NCBI RefSeq assembly: GCF_028807635.1 | Contig: NZ_JARBAX010000001.1 | Span: 2,245,001 to 2,309,000, forward strand | Length of the DNA stretch: 64,000 nucleotides | DNA from: Streptomyces spiramyceticus | GTDB lineage: Bacteria > Actinomycetota > Actinomycetes > Streptomycetales > Streptomycetaceae | Direction: 5' to 3' | Shown here: positions 55,953 through 61,949 of the stretch, one piece after another | How the letters are laid out: each line of letters starts with the position of its first letter | How positions within the stretch are numbered: position 1 is the stretch's first letter | Translations under genes and position numbers: made by a program | Notes under the pieces: model-generated | Databases searched by the model: none | Seen by the model: the letters and a program-made list of their open reading frames with translations, nothing else | What the model was told of the DNA's origin: nothing

Positions 55953-56779
55953 AGGCTCTCCATCTGGTCTCTGATGAGGTCCGCGCTGTCCCGTGCTGAA
56001 AGCGCCTCGCTCGTAACGCCATCGTAGGCGCGTACCGCAGCTCGAACGGGCTCCTGATCGTCAATGATCGCGGCGCTACGGTATGCCTCAACACAGACCA
56101 TAGTCACGTGATTTGGTCCCGTCAGGAACGTGACCGGCCACTCGATGAGTAGGTGTGCCTCAGCGTCCAGCGGAAGGATCTGGATGCGAGTGGTCGCTCG
56201 CTCACCATGAGCAAGCAGCGTGGCGAGTTGGTCCCGCATCACCTCATGAGTGCCCACGCGCCGTCTGATCACGGATTCGCAGAGGACCACGCGGACATCA
56301 GGCGGCGCAGCCCCTCTCAGCACATCTTGACGCGCCAGCCGGGCGCCCACATTTGCTGAGATCTCCCGGTCACTCGCCCTCGGGTCACCCTTCCGCAGGA
56401 TGGCCCGCGCATACCCGCCTGTCTGAAGCAGCCCCGGGACGATGGTGGGTGACCACTCCCATACCGCTACTGCCTCCCTTTCCAGGGCCATTCGTCGCCG
56501 GTAAAGCTCAGGAAACGACTGGGCGACGGTGTCCTCGTACAGGCGCTTGAACAGTCCGTCGGTCGCAAAGACCTGATCGAACAGGGGTGGCAGCTCGGGC
56601 GGGATTGGCCCTGTTCCGGTCTCAACACGGCTGATCGTGCTCTTCGAGGTCCGAGCCTTCCTGGCTAGATCAGTCTGGGAAAGCGTGCTCCCTGGGTGTA
56701 GTTCCCTTGCGCTTCTGAGCGCCTCTGCGAACTGCTGGCGTGGGCTCGGCGCCCCTTCGGACGATTGCTCTAAGCCCAT
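55949..56779 (-). CDS. XRE/DUF5753 regulator in the tRNA-Cys element
   Basis: 276 residues from ATG 56779 with AAGGGGG ~5 nt upstream; the ATG at 56833 has no such site. HTH at ~12-70 (FAEALRSARELHPGSTLSQT, DLARKARTSKSTISRVETGT), then DUF5753 (IVPGLLQTGGYARAILRKGD, IQILPLDAEAHLLIEWPVTF). Divergent from the peptide/methyltransferase operon, whose expression it probably controls. Distinct in sequence from the XRE at 2.8 kb. Confidence 0.9.
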   Translation of the reverse strand: MGLEQSSEGAPSPRQQFAEALRSARELHPGSTLSQTDLARKARTSKSTISRVETGTGPIPPELPPLFDQVFATDGLFKRLYEDTVAQSFPELYRRRMALEREAVAVWEWSPTIVPGLLQTGGYARAILRKGDPRASDREISANVGARLARQDVLRGAAPPDVRVVLCESVIRRRVGTHEVMRDQLATLLAHGERATTRIQILPLDAEAHLLIEWPVTFLTGPNHVTMVCVEAYRSAAIIDDQEPVRAAVRAYDGVTSEALSARDSADLIRDQMESL

Positions 56780-56968
56780 GAAATCCCCCTTGACCGCTGG
56801 GCTGGTCGCTCCATACGTCGGATGCATCCTCACTGGTCAGCGGCATTTGCATATGCCGGTCTGACCAAAGAGCAGGTCGGGACGCAAACCCCTACCGAGC
56901 GTACGCCGACGAGGCCATGGTGTGAGCAGAAAGTCACGGAGAGCACGCAAAGAGGCGAAGGGCAAGGC

Positions 56969-57361
56969 ATGGCTACCCCCCTACCGAAGCGCACACCGCA
57001 GCTTGATGCCGCCATAGCTCGGCGCGACTTCTACCGACTGACGCCGGAAACCGTGACGTTCTCCAAGCTGGTACCCCTGCCGCCCTGGGTACCGCGCGGC
57101 CCGTACATCACACCAACGCAAGAGATCCTGACGGTCGTTGAGGCCGGATTGGAGCGGTTGGCTATGCGCATCACTGAGCGTACGTCGACGACACCAGCGA
57201 TCACGGTCCCCGCCCTTGAGCCTGTGCCGGTCGACGGATGCGACGTATGCGCCGCATTGGTGCGGCAGCGAGAGGCGTCCCGAAGCGTCGACCCGCTCAC
57301 CGTCCAGAGCTGCAATGAGGAACTGGCGAGCCATCCGCATAGAAGGGCGGACCGGTCATGA
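56969..57361 (+). CDS. Small protein with CxxC motif (first gene of peptide/methyltransferase operon)
   Basis: 130 residues from ATG 56969 (GAAGGG upstream). Contains FYRLTPETVTFSKLVPLPPW and, near the C-terminus, GCDVCAALVRQREASRSVDP with a CxxC. I do not recognise a named family; similar small CxxC proteins occur in Streptomyces beside XRE/DUF397 genes. Ends in an ATGA overlap with the next gene. The upstream region contains palindromes GGATGCATCC (56820) and GCATATGC. Confidence 0.72.
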   Translation: MATPLPKRTPQLDAAIARRDFYRLTPETVTFSKLVPLPPWVPRGPYITPTQEILTVVEAGLERLAMRITERTSTTPAITVPALEPVPVDGCDVCAALVRQREASRSVDPLTVQSCNEELASHPHRRADRS

Positions 57362-57639
57362 GGACACGAAACCCCGTTGCGGCGCCACCGCGAAGCGTGC
57401 ACCGAACGCCCGTCTTCGCTACACCAATTGAACTCACCAGGGGCATGGTTGTCTTCGATCGCGACTACGAAATGCCCGGCACAGTGCGAGGCATTGACGG
57501 ACGCATGATCGAAATGGAGCGCCCCACTGGACTTGTGTGGCGCAGGGACTTCAGCAGACTGCGACGCGCGACCGAGTGGGAGTGCAAGCAGCTCGTTGCG
57601 GTTGGCAGGCTGCAAAAGCAACGACAGGCAGGCCGCTGA
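57358..57639 (+). CDS. Small protein of unknown function (second gene of the operon)
   Basis: 93 residues starting on the ATGA overlap. The middle reads GMVVFDRDYEMPGTVRGIDG, RMIEMERPTGLVWRRDFSRL, likely a small beta-barrel (SH3/KOW-like spacing, inferred), with a basic C-terminus. No family recognised. A 136-bp gap with two hairpins separates it from the peptide gene. Confidence 0.72.
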   Translation: MRTRNPVAAPPRSVHRTPVFATPIELTRGMVVFDRDYEMPGTVRGIDGRMIEMERPTGLVWRRDFSRLRRATEWECKQLVAVGRLQKQRQAGR

Positions 57640-57651
57640 CCCTCCAAAGGT

Positions 57652-57740
57652 TTCGTCCCTGCCGGACGTATCCGCAGAGGTTCCCCCGACTTCGCGAAAT
57701 CCCGGCAGGGACGAATTGAGCCCCCGCCCCCACGGGCGGG
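57652..57740 (+). promoter_or_regulatory. Two hairpins upstream of the small peptide gene
   Basis: Hairpin 1: TTCGTCCCTGCCGG (57652-57665) pairs perfectly with CCGGCAGGGACGAA (57702-57715), 36-nt loop. Hairpin 2: CCCGCCC/GGGCGGG (57723-57740), 4-nt loop. They lie 36-124 nt before the peptide ATG and may attenuate, terminate or stabilise the transcript. Confidence 0.55.
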
Positions 57741-57775
57741 TCAGTACGCACCGAACGGCAAAGGAGATGGAGAGC

Positions 57776-57910
57776 ATGAGCGCGATCACAAGCAACGGTG
57801 GCGACAAGCTTCCGGGCAATCCGTACCCCGGTCCGCACCAGCCACCGACCCCCGATGGGGGCCCCGGCGTTCCCAACCCGCCCAAGGTCTACCCGGTCAC
57901 CGCGCGGTGA
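57776..57910 (+). CDS. Putative 44-residue precursor peptide (imiditide-like)
   Basis: ATG 57776, AGGAG 9 nt upstream. The peptide is rich in Pro and Gly: LPGNPYPGPHQPPTPDGGPG, then VPNPPKVYP. It has no Cys and only two Asp: D10 in NGGDKLPG and D27 in PTPDGG, an Asp-Gly step prone to aspartimide formation. Its stop overlaps the GTG start of a PIMT-like methyltransferase by 4 bp, so the two are translationally coupled. Known two-gene systems of this kind (imiditides) install an aspartimide in the peptide. Precursor status is inferred, not shown. Confidence 0.6.
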   Translation: MSAITSNGGDKLPGNPYPGPHQPPTPDGGPGVPNPPKVYPVTAR

Positions 57911-59082
57911 CTACCGATGCGCACGAGACGCGCCCCAGCCTTACCGAGCTGGGGCGTGTCCTCATGTCTGGTGATGCCCTTTCTTCGGATTGGGCGCCTA
58001 CGTTCGCGGCCGTTCCCCGCTCTGCGTTCCTGCCGGAACGGATGTGGCCCTTCGATATGGGCGCCGGAAAGAGCGTGGCCATTTCGAAGAGGGATGATCC
58101 AGCCGCTTGGATGGAGTACGCGGACTCCGACGTGCCGATCGTCACTCAGTGGGACGACGGTGCCCACAACGGGGCAGAGCCGGGGGAGGTTTCGACTAGC
58201 TCCGCATCCATGCCCAGCGTCGTGTTCCGAATGCTTCGGGACTTGGACGTACAGCCCAGCCACCGAGCCATGGAGATCGGCACGGGAACCGGTTGGAATG
58301 CCGCTCTGCTGGCGCACCGGTTGGGTGCTCAGAACGTCGTCACGATCGAAGTTGACGGGACCGTTGCCGAGCAGGCTCGAACGGCCCTTGAGCGCTTCGG
58401 CCTGCCCGCGCGAGTCGTCCACGGTGACGGCTTCAAGGGGTTCCAGGAAGGGGCACCGTACGACCGGATCATTGCCACATGCGGTCTTCGGTTCATCCCG
58501 TTCGCATGGGTGCAGCAGAGCCAACCGGAAGGCGTCATTGTTGCCCCCTGGGGGACGCACTACAGCAACGGAGACGCGGTGGCCCGACTGGTCGTTACCG
58601 ACGACGGAGAGAGCGCGACAGGGGCCTTCACGGGCCCCGTGGAGTTCATGAAGCTCAGGGCACAACGTCGCCCACCCGTGGACCATGACGAGTACGTAAC
58701 TGGCAGCGTGGCAGACGGCGACGAGTCGTCTACGGACATCTCCGAAACAGAGTTCATCGGAGAGCAGTTCGGCCCTCAGCGCTTCGCGCTGGGTCTCCGA
58801 ATTCGCAACTGCTGTCACACCGTCGCCGAAAAGCATGACGGGGCACGGCCTGTGTGGTTCTACGGGCTCGACGATCGCTCTTGGGCGTGCGTCATGTTCC
58901 GCGACGGGAAGAATGCGCGAGTCTGGCAGTTCGGCCCTCGACGACTGTGGGATGAGGCAGAAGCCGCGTTCCGCTGGTGGGAAGGCGAAGGCAAGCCGGG
59001 GCATGAGCGGTTCGGGCTCACCGTGAATGCGGAAGGGCAATCCGTTTGGCTGGACGACCCGGCCGACTCCTGGCCCGTTTGA
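57907..59082 (+). CDS. PIMT-like (protein-L-isoaspartate O-methyltransferase) peptide-modifying methyltransferase
   Basis: 391 residues from GTG 57907. SAM-binding motif I AMEIGTGTGWNAALLAHRLG (121-140), acidic post-I VVTIEVD, HGDGFKGFQEGAPYDRIIAT (172-191) and the substrate-side segment VSTSSASMPSVVF (95-107), all as in PIMT. Housekeeping PIMT is ~210 residues; the extra ~170 C-terminal residues here are as long as in RiPP-associated PIMTs (FxLD-system or imiditide type). Predicted reaction: methylation of an Asp side chain, which then cyclises to aspartimide. A terminator follows at 59141. Confidence 0.85.
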   Translation: MTTDAHETRPSLTELGRVLMSGDALSSDWAPTFAAVPRSAFLPERMWPFDMGAGKSVAISKRDDPAAWMEYADSDVPIVTQWDDGAHNGAEPGEVSTSSASMPSVVFRMLRDLDVQPSHRAMEIGTGTGWNAALLAHRLGAQNVVTIEVDGTVAEQARTALERFGLPARVVHGDGFKGFQEGAPYDRIIATCGLRFIPFAWVQQSQPEGVIVAPWGTHYSNGDAVARLVVTDDGESATGAFTGPVEFMKLRAQRRPPVDHDEYVTGSVADGDESSTDISETEFIGEQFGPQRFALGLRIRNCCHTVAEKHDGARPVWFYGLDDRSWACVMFRDGKNARVWQFGPRRLWDEAEAAFRWWEGEGKPGHERFGLTVNAEGQSVWLDDPADSWPV

Positions 59083-59140
59083 GGCCAGGCAAGCGCTGAT
59101 CGCATTCCGCTGCGAGCGACTGGCCCATCTCGGGCATAAA

Positions 59141-59182
59141 AAATTTCAGGCATCCAGCCGGCGGCTGGGTGCCCTGAAATTT
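59141..59182. terminator. Bidirectional terminator
   Basis: AAATTTCAGG-CATCCAGCC pairs with GGCTGGGTGCCCTGAAATTT (one bulge). A/T runs at both ends suit termination from both convergent genes. Confidence 0.85.
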
Positions 59183-59204
59183 GCCATCTGCGCCCGAACA
59201 ACAA

Positions 59205-60044
59205 TTAAGGCCCTTTCCGTTTTGGGTCATCCTCCACGATTTGACAGAACGTGCGGACAATTGTCCGATCGGACGCGTTACTGCGGCCCATTTCCCTGCA
59301 CAGCGCGGCCGTTACTTCACCGGATCTCTTGGCCTGCTCTTGCGCTTCCTCAACCGCTTCATAGGCTGTTCGAGCCTCAGCCCGCTGTACTTTCGCCTCG
59401 CTGTACGCCAAAAAAGCGAGCGTGCTCAGGAGCGAGAGAACCAGCACATTGATAGCGATAACGGCAGTAGAGACGATATTCCGTCCGCGTTCGCGGCCAG
59501 AGGCGAACTCGGTTTCTTCCGGTTCAATGTCCTCCAACGGCGACCGTAGAGAAGGGTTGCGTGCGTCTCCGTCCACCAATACGGAGTAGGTCACGTATTG
59601 CCCGCCAGAGATTAGGCAGGGTGCAATTTCCACAAATTTACCGTTAATGGATACCGGTGGGGCAATAGCCGTGGTTGGCTGGGTTTTGATTTCCAGAACT
59701 TCCAGCACATTGGCCGCGAGGTCGATCTTGATACTGTCGCCGTTATGGAAAGAGCTGGCGGTGATCGCCTTCTTCCCTGGGTTTTGTAGCATAACGTCGA
59801 CGAGGCGGGGGTTCCTTAGAGCGTTGCCTCCATGTTGCACGTGCAGCGTACTCGTTGCGGATTGCGCGGTATTCAGCAATGAGACGTTCTTCAGCCATGC
59901 GTACTGAAGCTTCCGCTTAGGGTTGGCGTATTTGTTTGTCAACCATGCGCCGCCTAACCCACCGCCTAGCAGTGTTGCTATGGCCGCGACAGTGATGGTC
60001 CAGAAGGTTGCCGTTGCGTACCAGGGCGCTGCGAGCTCTGTCAT
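59205..60044 (-). CDS. Two-TM protein of unknown function at the right end of the element
   Basis: 279 residues from ATG 60044 (GAAGG ~9 nt upstream). TM1 at ~14-35 (WTITVAAIATLLGGGLGGAW); a ~150-residue beta-rich middle (VDVMLQNPGKKAITASSFHN, VSINGKFVEIAPCLISGGQY); TM2 at ~190-214 (STAVIAINVLVLSLLSTLAF); and a charged, possibly coiled C-terminus (AKVQRAEARTAYEAVEEAQE). Codon usage is AT-richer than in neighbouring genes, supporting recent transfer. No family recognised. Confidence 0.72.
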   Translation of the reverse strand: MTELAAPWYATATFWTITVAAIATLLGGGLGGAWLTNKYANPKRKLQYAWLKNVSLLNTAQSATSTLHVQHGGNALRNPRLVDVMLQNPGKKAITASSFHNGDSIKIDLAANVLEVLEIKTQPTTAIAPPVSINGKFVEIAPCLISGGQYVTYSVLVDGDARNPSLRSPLEDIEPEETEFASGRERGRNIVSTAVIAINVLVLSLLSTLAFLAYSEAKVQRAEARTAYEAVEEAQEQAKRSGEVTAALCREMGRSNASDRTIVRTFCQIVEDDPKRKGP

Positions 60045-60367
60045 GTGTGCGGCCTTCGTGATGAGCGGGGCGGTCGGCGACGGTGTGAGCGAGGAGCCAC
60101 CCCCAACCGTAGCGGAGCTGGGGGGCTTTGGCGTTTAAACGGATCAACCAGGCAGGCGGATTCAGGTGCATCCGCGGTTCACCGGTGCGTCCGGAGTTGG
60201 GGACTCCTGCAGCGGCTGCACATCAGCTATGGCATTGAGCCTCCAAAGCAAACGCCCTCTTACGAGACCGTCCTTCATTGCTGAAATCTCCGCATGACCT
60301 CCAGCCGACGAAGGCCCCATTCAAAAATGCACCCCGGGTCCCGGGCGCATATTGAGGCGAGCCAACC
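60045..60367. other. Gene-free stretch at the right end of the element
   Basis: No frame here has coding character. A CACCCCGGGTCCCGGGCG hairpin at ~60329-60349 lies 20-40 bp from att copy 2 and could be a recombinase arm site or a terminator. No integrase remnant was recognised in any frame. Confidence 0.5.
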
Positions 60368-60417
60368 GCCTGCAAAGCAAGTTACGTCGGTTCGATTCCG
60401 ATCACGGCCTCCACGCA
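60368..60417 (+). repeat. att copy 2 (displaced 3' end of tRNA-Cys)
   Basis: Perfect 50-bp copy of 55542-55591. It lacks the 5' half of the tRNA, so it is not a functional tRNA gene. Confidence 0.93.
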
Positions 60418-60426
60418 ACCGCGTCG

Positions 60427-61632
60427 CTACACCGGCAGCACGCACACCGGAATGGGCGCGGCGAACGCCGTCCCCACCGGATCCGGGCGTCCCGTGGCCC
60501 GGTCCGGACGGAAGACGGTGACCGTCCCTGACTTCTGGTTGGCGGCGAACAGCAGCGTGCCGGACGGATCCAGCACGATGTGCCGGGGATACGAGCCGCC
60601 GGACGGCGTGACGGACACCAGCCGCACCGCCGCGCCACCGCGCTCGACGACGAACGTCGCGATGCTGTTGTGGCCGCGGTTGGACACGTACAGGAAGCGT
60701 CCGCCCGGTGAAGTCACCACCCCGGCAGGGTAGTTGCGTTCGGTGAGCTCGGTGCCGGGTGGCAGGGTGGGCAGCGGCGCGCCGGGGGTGAGGGTCCCGG
60801 CGCGCCGGTCGTAGCCGCAGACGGCGATGGTGCTGTCCAGTTCGTTCACGACGTACGCGTACCTGCCGGACGGATGGAAGGCGAGGTGCCGCGGCCCCGC
60901 CCCGGCCTTCATCGCGGCGCGGGCACGCTCATGGAGTCGCCCGGTGCGCGGGTCGAGGCGGTAGGTGTGGACGGAGTCGGTGCCGAGGTCTACGGCGAGG
61001 ACGTAGCGCCCACCCGGGTCGCTGACCACCATGTGCGCGTGCGGCCCTTCCTGCCGCGCGGGATCGGGCCCGGACCCGGTGTGCTGTACGACGTCACTGG
61101 CCTCCCCGAGCACACCGCCGCGCCCGATGGGGTGCACGCAGACGCTGCCGCCGGTGTAGTTCGCGGTGAGGAGGAAGCGCCCGCCGGGGTGTACGGAGAG
61201 GTGGCAGGGGTCGGCGCCGCCGGTACTGCGGCTCTCTCCCAGCACCTCGGGCGGCCCGGCCTGCCGGACGCGCACGGCGGTGACGGCTCCCCGGGCGCGC
61301 TCGTCGACGGCGTACAGGGTCCTGCGGTCGGGCGAGAGGGCGAGGAAGGAGGGGTTGGAGACGCCGGGGAGGACCCCGGTGGAGGCGAGCTCCCCGCTGC
61401 GCGGCCGGTACGCGGCGAGCCCGATGCCGGTGCCGCCGCCCGGCTGCGTGGTGTAGGTGCCGAGGTAGGCGCGGCGTGGGGCGGGGGCCGGGGTGGGGGC
61501 GGCCTGCGCGTCCCCCCGGGTGGGCGCGACGGTGGCTTGCGCGTCCCCCCGGGTGAGCGCCGCGGCGGCACCAGCACCGGCGAGCAGCCCGAACCCGCGT
61601 CGGCTCACGCCCCGTGTGGTCCTATCGCTCAT
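60427..61632 (-). CDS. Tat-exported lactonase-family beta-propeller protein
   Basis: 401 residues from ATG 61632 (GAGGGG just upstream). Twin-arginine signal at ~8-26 (SRRGFGLLAGAGAAAALT), then a seven-blade 6-phosphogluconolactonase-like propeller (AYLGTYTTQPGGGTGIGLAA, SPDRRTLYAVDERARGAVTA, LSVHPGGRFLLTANYTGG, SDPGGRYVLAVDLGTDSVHT). The heptapeptide TRGDAQA occurs twice between signal and propeller, a small tandem duplication. Export suggests a substrate outside the cell rather than 6-phosphogluconolactone. Confidence 0.9.
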   Translation of the reverse strand: MSDRTTRGVSRRGFGLLAGAGAAAALTRGDAQATVAPTRGDAQAAPTPAPAPRRAYLGTYTTQPGGGTGIGLAAYRPRSGELASTGVLPGVSNPSFLALSPDRRTLYAVDERARGAVTAVRVRQAGPPEVLGESRSTGGADPCHLSVHPGGRFLLTANYTGGSVCVHPIGRGGVLGEASDVVQHTGSGPDPARQEGPHAHMVVSDPGGRYVLAVDLGTDSVHTYRLDPRTGRLHERARAAMKAGAGPRHLAFHPSGRYAYVVNELDSTIAVCGYDRRAGTLTPGAPLPTLPPGTELTERNYPAGVVTSPGGRFLYVSNRGHNSIATFVVERGGAAVRLVSVTPSGGSYPRHIVLDPSGTLLFAANQKSGTVTVFRPDRATGRPDPVGTAFAAPIPVCVLPV

Positions 61633-61756
61633 GAGACCCCTCACGCATCCGAGTTCGAGAGTCGCCGCTGCGGTCGCATAGTGGCTGGCCCCATGCGCCG
61701 GGACAAGGGGGCCGCGCGGGACTACTCCTGATGCTCCGCCCGGACGTGTGCCGCGT

Positions 61757-61930
61757 TCATGCCGGTGAAGACCCTGCCGCCGGGGGGCCGTGCGGCGGAG
61801 GCGACGGTGCGGTGGTCGCCGCTGCCGACCCGCGCTGCCAACACGTCGGCACCACGGGAGCGAGCCATCCCAGCCCGGCCGCCCCCGCCGCACACGTGAC
61901 GCAGAACAGCAGCCACTGGAGCACCGACAC
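61757..61930 (-). CDS. Possible 57-residue membrane peptide
   Basis: GTG 61930 (G-rich sequence upstream) to TGA 61757. One TM segment (LQWLLFCVTCAAGAAGLGWL) is followed by a Ser/Ala/Pro tail (PTCWQRGSAAATTAPSPPHG). It begins 20 bp after the xanthine dehydrogenase stop on the same strand. GC3 is good, but the frame is short and unsupported by any family. Confidence 0.4.
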   Translation of the reverse strand: MSVLQWLLFCVTCAAGAAGLGWLAPVVPTCWQRGSAAATTAPSPPPHGPPAAGSSPA

Positions 61931-61949
61931 CCCCGTTCGCCCCCCGTCC

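Larger units (their letters stand above)
55542..60367. mobile_element. Integrated element at tRNA-Cys (4826 bp, no integrase)
   Basis: Bounded by a 50-bp perfect direct repeat, the left copy being the 3' half of tRNA-Cys. This is the pattern left by a tyrosine recombinase that uses the tRNA anticodon/T-arm region as attB. Within it: DUF397, XRE/DUF5753, two small proteins, a small peptide, a PIMT-like methyltransferase and a membrane protein. I find no integrase, excisionase, replication or transfer gene. Genes between the repeats have lower GC than the flanks, notably the last one. Confidence 0.85.

Noticed and set aside
57031..57885. 284-codon minus-strand frame across the peptide operon
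   Set aside because: Antisense to two overlapping plus-strand genes with ribosome sites; no domain and uneven composition.
60045..60284. Possible integrase or excisionase fragment at the right end of the element
   Set aside because: The frames in this stretch show no tyrosine-recombinase motifs or coding character.
60368..60417. A second tRNA-Cys gene
   Set aside because: Only the 3' half is present; the acceptor 5' strand and D arm are missing. It is the displaced attachment-site copy.
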